A DNA stretch of 55,642 nucleotides. Source: Myxococcaceae bacterium (GTDB lineage Bacteria > Myxococcota_A > Polyangia > Polyangiales > Ga0077539). Positions 17,247-24,936 of the stretch are shown one piece after another. The notes under the pieces are model-generated. The model was not told the origin of the DNA. It saw nothing but the letters and a program-made list of their open reading frames with translations, and ran no database searches. Numbering within the stretch: the first letter of the stretch is position 1; every line of letters begins with the position of its first letter. Position numbers and translations under genes: made by a program. The DNA is taken from positions 92,065 to 147,706 of the forward strand of contig SCUS01000095.1 in NCBI GenBank assembly GCA_004297725.1, in the 5' to 3' direction.

Positions 17247-18050
17247 CTACAGGCCGATCGTGTTGAATGGTCGGTCGAGCTCAAGGTCGTACTCGAGCTC
17301 CCGAGCGATGATCGTCAGGACTTCGATCGCCTTCGGTCCGAGGGCTTCGGCAAAGAGGCGATCCATGCACACCGTGAAGGATTCGTCGTCCGGCAGGCTG
17401 TACCACCCGGGCGGACCACCAAGATACCCGTTCTTGAAGAATCCGATCGTGACGCGTTTGACCGTTCGGCCGTTGTTCCTAATCAGGAACAGTGGACCCG
17501 TTCTCCATCGTTCCGGAACGTCCGTTTCGATACGAGCGAGCGCATCAAGCTGCATCAGGTTCGGCAACCGCTCTTCCAGATCTTCCTTGCGGAGGCGCAG
17601 CGATCGCGGAGGCTTCGCCAGAAACGCATCAAAGGATTGAACGAGCTCATCCCTTGGGACAAGAACCTTGAAGCCGCGCCGAGCGAAGAGCGAGAGATCC
17701 ACCGGGTGCATCGACTCCCGCATCATGGCAAGGTAGCGAACGGTCATCCGTTCTCCGAACGATGCCAGATCGGCCGGATCAAGCGCGGCCACCGTCTTGT
17801 GGATCGAGGTCCCACCGGAGTGCCATGTGAGATGAACCTCGATACAACCTGCGTTTCGTCCGTGCTTCCTGAGCCCGAGTGGAATCGTCAGGTGATCAGC
17901 CTGCATGCCCTCGTGCAGGACAGGCACCCCGAACCGCCGACGTGCCAGCTCTCGGTCCGAAGGCGACGGCTTCGGATGGAACAGAATGTAGCGGTCCCTG
18001 AACGTGAACCCAAGCTGCTCGAAAAATAACTGAAACTGCCGATCGAACAT
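17247..18050 (-). CDS. conserved-looking protein of unknown function
   Basis: 267 residues from ATG 18050, preceded by AGAGGAGGAG, a very strong ribosome site that decides the start. Residues 1-60 are aromatic-rich (MFDRQFQLFFEQLGFTFRDR). The middle is basic with KPPRSLRLRKEDLEERL, and the C-terminus has WYSLPDDESFTVCMDRLFAE. No signal peptide or membrane span. I recognise no family. It is divergent from the membrane protein gene at 18266, with about 215 bp between, which probably contains both promoters. It lies at the border where the accessory region begins. Confidence 0.75.
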   Translation of the reverse strand: MFDRQFQLFFEQLGFTFRDRYILFHPKPSPSDRELARRRFGVPVLHEGMQADHLTIPLGLRKHGRNAGCIEVHLTWHSGGTSIHKTVAALDPADLASFGERMTVRYLAMMRESMHPVDLSLFARRGFKVLVPRDELVQSFDAFLAKPPRSLRLRKEDLEERLPNLMQLDALARIETDVPERWRTGPLFLIRNNGRTVKRVTIGFFKNGYLGGPPGWYSLPDDESFTVCMDRLFAEALGPKAIEVLTIIARELEYDLELDRPFNTIGL

Positions 18051-18265
18051 CACGACTCCTCCTCTGACGCACGTGGGAACCGCAAGTGGTTCCAGGTGGA
18101 GTGCCAAACCACGCTGAGGAGAGGGCAATGACGGCCTGTGATCTACATGAACCTCCGGGACAGCGCAAGTCCTCGAGCAGGGGCTGTCGCTCTGGGGCGC
18201 CAACAGCCTGCTCGCTGCTCGCCGCTACCTTTACTTGACCCCCCGCAGGCGTATCGTTCCGCCCC

Positions 18266-19075
18266 ATGACGAAGAAGGCCTCGAAAGTTCCCACGAAATC
18301 CCCACGCGTAGCGCGGCCCAAGAAGACGACGTCAGCTCTGATTGGCGCCGGAGCAACGATGGGCGCGACCGCTGTCGCGGCGACGTTGTCGGGCGCCGCT
18401 CTGCCATTGGCTCTCGCCCTCGCTTTGATCGGCTTGTTTCCGAGCGCCGTGACACTCGGCATCGAGGTCGTCGCGAGGCGCCAAAAGGCGAAGGTGGATG
18501 TTTGGTGGGAGACGTTGAGAAGTGGGGTGAAGGGAGATACGCCGGGCGACGTCCGAGAAGAAATCGAGGATCGGATTGAGGAACCTCACGTTCACGAGAC
18601 CGTCGTTGAGTCCGTCCGACAGGTGCTCGACGCCCACGATCCGAGTGTGGTCCCGGTGATCGGCAAACTCTCGGCTGAATACTATCGCGCACAGAGGTCG
18701 CCCGATGGGTTCTTTCGCGGATTCAGCCGAATGCTGGCCGATCTTTCTGGCGAGGAACTGCGTGACTTCCGTAGGCTGATGCAGGCTCTTGCGAAGATCG
18801 ACAACGATGGAGTTCGATCGCTCGGTGCTCTTGAGGTGCGTAGGTACTCTCTCGAAGGTGGGCTTCAACTGAGAGTCGCTCCGGGCGCTTTCATCCAGTA
18901 CATCGAATGGATCGATCATCCCTCAAGCTTCCGACGGCTGTGTCACCTGCTGAAGATGCACGAACTTGCGGATGAAATGCTCCGCCACTCGTATAAAGAA
19001 CAACCAAACCCACTACTCGGCTTCTGGATCGAGACTCCGATGCTCGAGCGGATCGTTCGACTGCTCGGAAACTGA
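18266..19075 (+). CDS. membrane-anchored protein of unknown function
   Basis: 269 residues. A basic N-terminus (KKASKVPTKSPRVARPKK) is followed by a long hydrophobic stretch at residues 23-69, enough for two helices, then a cytoplasmic-type helical domain of about 200 residues (EIEDRIEEPHVHETVVESVR, LMQALAKIDNDGVRSLGALE, WIDHPSSFRRLCHLLKMHEL). The last 70 residues look like a winged helix. No catalytic motif seen. The DnaB-like gene follows 121 nt downstream on the same strand. Membrane-tethered proteins of this general shape occur in defence loci, but I have no specific match. Confidence 0.7.
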   Translation: MTKKASKVPTKSPRVARPKKTTSALIGAGATMGATAVAATLSGAALPLALALALIGLFPSAVTLGIEVVARRQKAKVDVWWETLRSGVKGDTPGDVREEIEDRIEEPHVHETVVESVRQVLDAHDPSVVPVIGKLSAEYYRAQRSPDGFFRGFSRMLADLSGEELRDFRRLMQALAKIDNDGVRSLGALEVRRYSLEGGLQLRVAPGAFIQYIEWIDHPSSFRRLCHLLKMHELADEMLRHSYKEQPNPLLGFWIETPMLERIVRLLGN

Positions 19076-19196
19076 GTCTGGGTGAGCCGCAGCTTCGGCC
19101 GAGATCGCTCGCTGCTTTGCGCCGATCGTTACGCTGTTCAGCCGCTCGGATCGGTGCCTTGACTAAGATTTCCTTGTGGCGGTATGAGGCTCGTCT

Positions 19197-20141
19197 ATGA
19201 GTACCGAGGATCAGTCGCCACCCGTCGATGCAGCTCCAGAAGTCGACGGGGAAACCGCGCGGGGGTCAGTCGATGAATCTGTTATGTCCTTCTTTGAGGA
19301 GTTAGAACGGTTGCTTGAGCAGTCATATCAGCCGCCCTGTTGGAATCTCCCCGTTCTCGATCAACTAACGGACAAGTTACATCCCAAAGAACTCCTCGTC
19401 ATCGGTGGGCGCCCATCGACCGGCAAGTTTTCGCTTTTGCTGCAGATGATTGACGGCTCGCCTGCCCAGAATGGACAGCGAACGCTCCTCTTTTCTCTGG
19501 ACAGCCATAGGACCAGAGTTGCGCGTCGATGGCTTTCGCGATTGGCGAGAGTCGAAACCCGCAAGATACGCGGTGCGCTCATGACGCAGGACGATCTTAC
19601 GTGGCTGACCGCCGCTGCTAATCGCCTGCACGAGTCTCGAAAAGATATCATCATCGACGACACGCCGCGCCAGACGATCGGTTACATTCTCGATCGTATT
19701 CGCAAGGTGCACGAGCGAAGTGGAGTTGCGCTGGCAACGATCGACTTCGTCCAACTGCTCGAAACCACACCTGGTCGAGAGACTCGCGAGCAGGAGATCA
19801 GTCTCATCGCGCGCTCTCTGAAGGCGCTCGCGCATGAACTGGAGATCCCGATCGTGGTCGTTTCACAACTCAACCGAATGTCTACTGGGAGAGACACGGC
19901 GAGCAACATCCCTCGCAAGCCAGTAACCTGGGACCTGCGAGATTCTGGAGCGCTCGAAGACGCGGCGGACACGGTGTTGTTGCTGCATCGGCCTGAGCTG
20001 TATGACAAATATGAAGACTGGGGAATTGTGGAAATCAATGTCGCTAAACAGCGCCACGGGCCGAAGGATATGGTTCGCGCACGATTCGACGAGGCCACAG
20101 GAATCTTTAGAGACGAACCGAAGGAAGATTCCCCTGGGTAA
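19197..20141 (+). CDS. stand-alone DnaB-like RecA-fold ATPase with altered Walker A
   Basis: 314 residues. Residues about 45-305 match the C-terminal helicase domain of DnaB: LLVIGGRPSTGKFSLLLQM (Walker A region), TLLFSLDSHRTRVARRWLS, ALATIDFVQLLE (Walker B), IVVVSQLNR (sensor), DLRDSGALEDAADTVLLLHR and a C-terminal INVAKQRHGP. The DnaB N-terminal domain is absent. Walker A residues 71-78 read GRPSTGKF: the Thr/Ser after the catalytic Lys77 is Phe, which should weaken Mg-ATP binding. GAGG lies 7 nt before the ATG. A TTGACT box about 40 nt upstream with TATGAG may be its promoter. Could be a diverged helicase, a loader or an inactive scaffold. Confidence 0.8.
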   Translation: MSTEDQSPPVDAAPEVDGETARGSVDESVMSFFEELERLLEQSYQPPCWNLPVLDQLTDKLHPKELLVIGGRPSTGKFSLLLQMIDGSPAQNGQRTLLFSLDSHRTRVARRWLSRLARVETRKIRGALMTQDDLTWLTAAANRLHESRKDIIIDDTPRQTIGYILDRIRKVHERSGVALATIDFVQLLETTPGRETREQEISLIARSLKALAHELEIPIVVVSQLNRMSTGRDTASNIPRKPVTWDLRDSGALEDAADTVLLLHRPELYDKYEDWGIVEINVAKQRHGPKDMVRARFDEATGIFRDEPKEDSPG

Positions 20142-20159
20142 ACAAAAACTGCCGTCAAT

Positions 20160-20493
20160 CTATCGCGCTGGAACCCTGCGCTCTTCCAGGGCGAGAAAGA
20201 TGGCCGAATCTCCTTCGCGTGTTCCCTTGCACTTGGGAAATGCGGCACATCCGAAAAATTTTCGCCTGTCCGACCCGCGTTCGCGAACCGTCATCTGCTT
20301 ATTGCAGTTAGGACACCGCGGCATCAGTTGGTTGTAGAGATCCTCTCTCGCCTTTCGATCGCGCTCCTCCTTCTCACGTTCAGCGTGCCATTCCGGGGTG
20401 TCGCGGATGCCGTGTTGCGCCCGGAAGGTCATGTATGCCTCCTGCGAGATCGGAGTCTTGTCGATGTTGGGGCCGTGAAAATGTGATCCGATG
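20160..20493 (-). pseudogene. 3' part of interrupted zinc-ribbon gene
   Basis: The frame reads minus-strand from the transposon edge into an intact end of about 108 residues. It contains a C4 zinc ribbon of the topoisomerase type, CPNCNKQMTVRERG...FFGCAAFPKCKGT, which in topoisomerase I-like proteins binds single-stranded DNA. The 5' part lies at 24667-24838 on the far side of the inserted transposon, and the frame is continuous after removing the element and one target duplicate. An internal ATG at 20432 with AGGAGG 5 nt upstream could still give a 90-residue zinc-ribbon protein. Convergent with the DnaB-like gene, 18 nt apart. Confidence 0.75.
20486..20493 (+). repeat. target site duplication, left copy
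   Basis: ATCCGATG directly outside the left terminal repeat, identical to 24667-24674. Eight base pairs is the size expected for IS1595-family insertions. Confidence 0.85.
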
Positions 20494-20527
20494 CATGCCT
20501 ATCCGGTTGTCGCCCCAACCGAGAACC
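20494..20527 (+). repeat. left terminal inverted repeat of IS1595-type transposon
   Basis: Begins CATGCCTATCCGGTTGTC and matches the reverse complement of 24633-24666 at 31 of 34 positions, the first 18 without mismatch. Confidence 0.85.
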
Positions 20528-20779
20528 CGTGTAGTTTCGCGGCGAGAAACCGCGGTTTTGCCCCGCCCGGGGCATGACGACACGCGTCAAACCGTGACGC
20601 GCCGCAGCTAGCCCGGGGCAGCGTGAGGCGCCCCGGGTTGCGGTTGCGCGGATCACGACCGATCAGCGCGGCGGGCATTGTCCGCGGACTCGTGTCGCGG
20701 GTAGTTTGTGTGCGATGCCAGCGTGTACGTACCTGCGAGGGCTACGGACGCCACGATCAGAGACGCGATCGAGAGCAGA

Positions 20780-20807
20780 ATGGCGATGGCGATGGCGATG
20801 GCGATGG
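20780..20807 (+). repeat. hexanucleotide tandem repeat (ATGGCG)n
   Basis: Four and two-thirds perfect copies of ATGGCG, ending 31 nt before the start codon at 20839. Slippage here would change leader length in 6-nt steps. Confidence 0.8.
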
Positions 20808-20838
20808 TCACAGGCAATCTCCACAATCGGGGTGAGTG

Positions 20839-21465
20839 ATGGACAAGAACGAATTGGCGAAGACGATCAGCGATGGAGCGTTAGAAGCCGTGGGCGGTGC
20901 GGCGGCAGACTTCGTGATGATGCGGCTAAAGATGCTCTGGCGCGGTGGGTTTGCTCTCATCGCTCGAAATGACCCGTTTATGCCTGTCTCCACCGTCATG
21001 GAACTTCCTCCCTTGCAAGTAACCACTCCATCAAAGCGTGTCGAGTGGGCATTGGCCGATGCTCGCGAGTCTGACGCGGATAACGTCCTGCTGCGCAGGT
21101 TCGACCGTATGCTCGCTCGCATTGACACGGACGAAGACATCGCGACGCTCTTTGCTATCACAAGCGTGGTGGTCTGGGTGTTTGGGGACGCCGCTGCTGT
21201 GACCGTCGAAGCGAAGAGCGGGGCGGCCATTGTGACTGCGGTGCAGAAGACGTATCGAAACGGGCCAACGACCGCACACACGAACACCGCCGCGAGGGTA
21301 TTGTCGCTACTGGCCGACGATATCGCGCAACCGGGCGACCGCAACGCACCGCTGGTGTTCCATGTCGACGACTTGCGGGTGATCAACACGATTCTGCGGA
21401 CTGCCGACGCGCCAGAACCTACGGTGCATGACCGATACGTGCCTCCTCCGCCGCCACGACGATAG
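20839..21465 (+). CDS. transposon passenger protein of unknown function
   Basis: 208 residues from the ATG at 20839, preceded by GGGGTGA; a GTG one codon earlier is possible. The first 45 residues suggest an amphipathic or membrane-associating segment (GALEAVGGAAADFVMMRLKM). The middle is helical and acidic (RRFDRMLARIDTDEDIATLF), followed by a hydrophobic strand VVVWVFGDAAAVTVEA; the C-terminus is Pro-rich (YVPPPPPRR). No motif recognised. It is the first gene inside the left end of the transposon, preceded by a hexanucleotide tandem repeat. It may be cargo rather than part of the transposition machinery. Confidence 0.65.
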   Translation: MDKNELAKTISDGALEAVGGAAADFVMMRLKMLWRGGFALIARNDPFMPVSTVMELPPLQVTTPSKRVEWALADARESDADNVLLRRFDRMLARIDTDEDIATLFAITSVVVWVFGDAAAVTVEAKSGAAIVTAVQKTYRNGPTTAHTNTAARVLSLLADDIAQPGDRNAPLVFHVDDLRVINTILRTADAPEPTVHDRYVPPPPPRR

Positions 21466-21550
21466 AGTCCGTCACTTAGCTGTCGCGTCAGAGTCCAACT
21501 CCCCCGCCAATAACTCGCGCCGTCCCATCGGTCCGCCGCACGCTCCTGCG

Positions 21551-21952
21551 ATGGACACCCCTACGCCTCCCCGCGACGAACCCGCGGAACTCGTGCTTCC
21601 CGATACCCTCGACCCACGCCACGCCGCGCTCCTGCGGGAGCATGGCTTCGAGGATGCGGGCACCATCGCCAAGGTGCTCTCGACGGACAGCTACGACCTC
21701 ACGCGACTGATCTACGCGATCGTCAACCCGGAGGGGACGGCCATCGTCTACCTTGGCGGCACCGAAGCGGGGCGTGACCTCCGCGGGCGACTGCGGAACC
21801 ATCTCCGCGACCGCGCCAAGATCCACCACGTCGAGCGAGAGTCTTTCGTCTACGTCCATATCATGCTCACCGAGTACGTTGTGATCCATCACTTCCACGA
21901 AGACACGGGCGCGCTGCCCGTCTGCAACAAGCGCAAAGCGGGCTTCTACTGA
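21551..21952 (+). CDS. GIY-YIG-like nuclease domain protein
   Basis: 133 residues from ATG 21551; the open frame extends upstream but with unlikely composition. Residues 53-85 read LIYAIVNP, then IVYLGGT, then DLRGRLRNHL, matching the GIY...YIG strand pair (Tyr55, Tyr67) and the catalytic Arg (Arg78 or Arg80). Glu108 in LTEYVVIHHF and Asn126 in LPVCNKRKAGF fit the metal-ligand Glu and the conserved Asn. The domain nicks or cuts DNA in homing endonucleases, UvrC and some restriction enzymes. It converges on the transposase gene with a 7-nt overlap of their 3' ends. Its role in the transposon is unknown. Confidence 0.6.
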   Translation: MDTPTPPRDEPAELVLPDTLDPRHAALLREHGFEDAGTIAKVLSTDSYDLTRLIYAIVNPEGTAIVYLGGTEAGRDLRGRLRNHLRDRAKIHHVERESFVYVHIMLTEYVVIHHFHEDTGALPVCNKRKAGFY

Positions 21953-23121
21953 TCGCGCCTCGCTTTCAGTGACATCCTCCGCCGCGTGGCATCGCTCACC
22001 TTGGACACCCGCAACCTGCGCGGGCGCTCCGGGTTGGGATGGATGTACTCCCCGCCGTAGAGCCCCTCATACGTCGGCCCTACGCGCACGCTCCCGATGC
22101 CCAGCACCGACGCGAAGCTCGTCATGGGGTAGAAGCGGCGGTTGAACCGGAAGACGTACTCGTTGAGGTACGCCTGGAGGTGCTGCGCGCTCACGCCATG
22201 GTGCGTCCCGCGCAGCCACGTCTTGAGGTTGCTGAACACGATATGGATCAGCGGGAGGTGCTGCTCGATCTTGTCGTGGTCCCCGTCGAGCACCATCGGG
22301 TCATGGCGGTAGCGAAAGCGATAGATCCCGTCATAGCCCACCCATCCATCGGTGCGGACATCGCTCCCGGGCTCGATGCTGTCTTTGATGAAGTCTTCAA
22401 GTTCGGCGCGCTCGCGCGAGACGATATGCCGCAGTCGCAAGCGACCCGCGTAGACGTTGCGGCGCCCGCTCTTCGGATGAATCCGCTCGCGCACCTCGAC
22501 GGCGGCAATCACCAGCGGCGCATCGGTGTTGCCGCGTCCCTTCCCCTTGGTGCGTCCGCCGACAAACGCCTCGTCGACCTCGACAGTCCACTCCCCGCCG
22601 ATGCGGTCTTTGTCGGGGCGCACCATGCCGCCGCGCAACTTGTGGAGCAACTGGAACGCTGTCTCATAGCGGGACATCCCGAGTTGCCGCTGAAACTGCG
22701 TCGCGCTCATTCCGGGCGTCTGCGTCGTCACGAGGTACGCCGCCCAGAACCACACCTGCAACGGTTGCTTGGAGCGGTGCATGATCGTCCCCGCCGTCAG
22801 GGACGTGTCATGCTGGCAGGTGCGACACCGCAGCACCGCGGGGCGCGATGCGAAGCGGTAGGGCTCCGCGACGACTCCGCAATGCGGACACGCGAACCCA
22901 TCCGGCCAGCGAACGCGCTCCATGTAGTCGGCGCACGCCGCCTCATCGGAGAAGGCACGCTGAAACTCCAGCAGGGAGCGCGGTTGCTCCGCGGGGCGAC
23001 GCGGCACCTTCGGGACGCCGCGCACGAGCGGAGCGACGTCAGGGTTGCGAATGCGGGTGAACTTCCGTTGCAGCGCGCGGACGCGGGGACTGACGCGGGA
23101 GCGAATGCGGCGCACGGGCAT
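21946..23121 (-). CDS. IS1595-family transposase
   Basis: 391 residues. The N-terminus has a zinc ribbon (C78-P-H-C81 and C99-R-T-C102). Then comes the ISXO2-like DDE domain: VEVDEAFVGG with the first Asp, SDVRTDGWVGYDGI with the second, and HHGVSAQHLQAYLNEYVFRFNRR near the C-terminal catalytic residue. Full length for the family with no frameshift, so probably functional. It lies centrally in the 4.17-kb element bounded by matching inverted repeats. No clear Shine-Dalgarno precedes the ATG; low transposase expression is usual. Confidence 0.9.
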   Translation of the reverse strand: MPVRRIRSRVSPRVRALQRKFTRIRNPDVAPLVRGVPKVPRRPAEQPRSLLEFQRAFSDEAACADYMERVRWPDGFACPHCGVVAEPYRFASRPAVLRCRTCQHDTSLTAGTIMHRSKQPLQVWFWAAYLVTTQTPGMSATQFQRQLGMSRYETAFQLLHKLRGGMVRPDKDRIGGEWTVEVDEAFVGGRTKGKGRGNTDAPLVIAAVEVRERIHPKSGRRNVYAGRLRLRHIVSRERAELEDFIKDSIEPGSDVRTDGWVGYDGIYRFRYRHDPMVLDGDHDKIEQHLPLIHIVFSNLKTWLRGTHHGVSAQHLQAYLNEYVFRFNRRFYPMTSFASVLGIGSVRVGPTYEGLYGGEYIHPNPERPRRLRVSKVSDATRRRMSLKARRDQ

Positions 23122-23234
23122 GGTGCGTTATCGGTAGCACCGAGCGGGCGATACGCTATGAGATTCGTCGGGAAGAGTCCACTTTATCGACGGTTGTCGA
23201 GAATGGATATTGCTTGTGCAGAGTCGATATCAGG

Positions 23235-24065
23235 CTACTGCGCGACGGCGCTAAACCCCATGAACAAGGTCTGGCGCGAGGTCATCTCTGCCGCACGGAA
23301 CTGAGTGACGCCAGCCGTTTCCAGCGCTCGGCAGATGTCGGGGTATCCCATGATGAACGTCCCCTTGGGATCGTCGGCACCGAATGAGTCCCGGTCGCGC
23401 AGCGAGACGCGGATTTGCAGTCCTTGACTGAGCGGAATATCGCGCCATCCATTCGACGGGATACCGTCTGCCGCGCCAACGTAGGGGCGCCACGACGGCG
23501 TGAACGAGTCCTCATCGCCAATGAATGTGATTCGAGTGTTCCACCCTCCGCGAACGAAGATGTCCGCAGTGCCCGCCGAGTCTGGCTTGTCATAGTGCGA
23601 GAAGTCTTGCGTCCCGATGAAGTCAACGACCTGAGCGGCAACGATGGCTGGCGGCAACCCGGTTGCGTTCAAGATGATCGACAACCCCGACGTCAACGCA
23701 CGCGCCGTTTGATTGGAACTATCCCACTCTTCGCCGTTGTTCTGCTGAAACCCGATGATGGCAGATTCCATCGTAACAGTGATGGGCGGAGTCGCGCCGT
23801 TGGCCGTGAGTCGCTCGCACGCTGTCAGGCAACGGCACGCGCTCCATCCCGTGCGTGAGACGTTGCAGGTCTGCGTCCCGCGCGCAGTGATTCCCTCGCA
23901 CGCGCACTCTTGCGTCTGCGCGGACTCGCAAGCATAGGTTGGCGGAGTATCGACGGCGGGTTGAGTGCCCCCGTCATACGCATACGGATTCGGCGCCGGA
24001 GTCGGCGGACCGAACAGATAGCACCCATTGAGTGCGCACATGGCCCATAGAGTTCCCCATCTCAT
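23235..24065 (-). CDS. transposon-borne lipoprotein of unknown function
   Basis: 276 residues from ATG 24065. The signal peptide MRWGTLWAMCALNGC carries a lipobox (LNGC, Cys15). A Pro/Tyr-rich spacer and a Cys-rich stretch (ACESAQTQECACEGI, then CNVSRTGWSACRC) precede an all-beta domain of about 180 residues (WNTRITFIGDEDSFTPSW, LSQGLQIRVSLRDRDSFG). The Cys pattern resembles that of myxobacterial surface lipoproteins. It lies inside the IS1595-type element, upstream of the transposase on the same strand. A lipoprotein as cargo of a small transposon is unusual. Function unknown. Confidence 0.75.
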   Translation of the reverse strand: MRWGTLWAMCALNGCYLFGPPTPAPNPYAYDGGTQPAVDTPPTYACESAQTQECACEGITARGTQTCNVSRTGWSACRCLTACERLTANGATPPITVTMESAIIGFQQNNGEEWDSSNQTARALTSGLSIILNATGLPPAIVAAQVVDFIGTQDFSHYDKPDSAGTADIFVRGGWNTRITFIGDEDSFTPSWRPYVGAADGIPSNGWRDIPLSQGLQIRVSLRDRDSFGADDPKGTFIMGYPDICRALETAGVTQFRAAEMTSRQTLFMGFSAVAQ

Positions 24066-24113
24066 GCGCGGGAGGGGATCACACAAGCAGGCGACGCGAT
24101 ACTTGACGGGCGA

Positions 24114-24479
24114 TCAGTCGCGGCGGTTTCCGCTGAACGCCACGACCGCAACGAGTGCCGCCACGACTCCGACCGCGACCACGGGCATCACCCATCCCGC
24201 ATTCGACGCGGGGAGTTCCCCGAAGTGGCCGCTCGCATCGAATGCAAACGATCGGTCCCCGCCCTCGTAGGCGGCACGGTCGAGCACCCGACCATCCGCC
24301 GCCACGGCCCACACACTGGCCCTTCCGAGCGTGCCCGTCATGGTCGCGCTGAATGACCCGTCAGACTGGCGCGAGAGTTCTCCGCGTTCTGCCGTTGCGA
24401 TGTCAGTCGCAGTCGGAGACGTGACGAAGAATCGCGCGAGCGGAGCGCCCGACTGCGGGCGGACTGTGATGGATGGCAT
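24114..24479 (-). CDS. tail-anchored membrane protein, transposon passenger
   Basis: 121 residues from ATG 24479, with GGGAACC upstream. The first 90 residues look beta-rich (MPSITVRPQSGAPLARFFVT, GSFSATMTGTLGRASVWAV) and have no signal. Residues about 95-115 (WVMPVVAVGVVAALVAVVAF) form one membrane helix followed by a short basic tail GNRRD, which predicts a cytoplasmic C-terminus. It lies 48 nt before the lipoprotein gene start at 24065 and is probably co-transcribed with it. No family recognised. Confidence 0.65.
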   Translation of the reverse strand: MPSITVRPQSGAPLARFFVTSPTATDIATAERGELSRQSDGSFSATMTGTLGRASVWAVAADGRVLDRAAYEGGDRSFAFDASGHFGELPASNAGWVMPVVAVGVVAALVAVVAFSGNRRD

Positions 24480-24632
24480 GGCAGGTTCCCTTTGCCTGCA
24501 CTGTGCCATGATGCGCCATGGCGTTCAACCGCAAAGGCAGGAACGGCGCACAATGGCACGGATGGTCACGGCGCCCCTCGCGCGGCTTTGACGCGGCGCG
24601 GCGTTATGCGCACAAACACCTACATTCACAGC

Positions 24633-24666
24633 GGTTTTCGGCTGGGGTGACAACCGGATAGGCATG
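24633..24666 (-). repeat. right terminal inverted repeat of IS1595-type transposon
   Basis: Reverse complement begins CATGCCTATCCGGTTGTC and pairs with 20494-20527 over 34 bp with three mismatches. Its sequence also supplies the stop of the truncated minus-strand gene that enters from the right. Confidence 0.85.
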
Positions 24667-24674
24667 ATCCGATG
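24667..24674 (+). repeat. target site duplication, right copy
   Basis: ATCCGATG, identical to 20486-20493, directly outside the right terminal repeat. Confidence 0.85.
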
Positions 24675-24936
24675 GAGTAATACCAGTGGGCGTCGAGACG
24701 CACGAAAGATCCTGAAGAGTCCTCGGCGACGATCACGTCGTGGTAGTGGTCGTCACGCTGGCTGGCGCTTTCGGTGTGGTCAGAAGAGATCACTACGATG
24801 TTTTTGTATCCAAGCTTGAGATACTGTGCGGTGTGCATGGCTCTCCTGGGTGACTGGGCGGAGCGGTCCGAATATCTGCCGCGTCGCGAGTGGTGGAATC
24901 AGTGCCAAGGCGTCCTCTGGTCTCAGAGAGGTGGTC

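Larger units (their letters stand above)
20494..24666. mobile_element. IS1595-family transposon with passenger genes, 4,173 bp
   Basis: The ends are 34-bp inverted repeats (three mismatches) flanked by a perfect 8-bp duplication ATCCGATG. Inside are a complete IS1595-type transposase (21946-23121, minus) and four other genes: an unknown (20839-21465), a GIY-YIG-like protein (21551-21952), a lipoprotein (23235-24065) and a tail-anchored protein (24114-24479). Some IS1595-family members are known to carry passenger genes. The element sits inside a minus-strand zinc-ribbon gene. The intact ends and exact duplication suggest a fairly recent insertion that may still be mobile. Confidence 0.85.
24626..24838 (-). 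pseudogene. 5' part of interrupted zinc-ribbon gene
   Basis: 70 codons from ATG 24838 with AGGAG 5 nt upstream. The first 57 residues (MHTAQYLKLGYKNIVVISSD to HWYYSIG) are host-derived; the last 13 (SCLSGCHPSRKPL) and the stop come from the transposon's terminal repeat. Deleting 20494-24666 and one ATCCGATG copy joins this frame to the zinc-ribbon part at 20160-20493, giving an uninterrupted 165-residue protein. The N-terminal domain (Asp/His/Ser-rich) is unrecognised. Confidence 0.75.

Noticed and set aside
22039..23304. 421-codon plus-strand open frame
   Set aside because: Shadow of the IS1595-type transposase, which has its zinc ribbon and DDE residues on the other strand.
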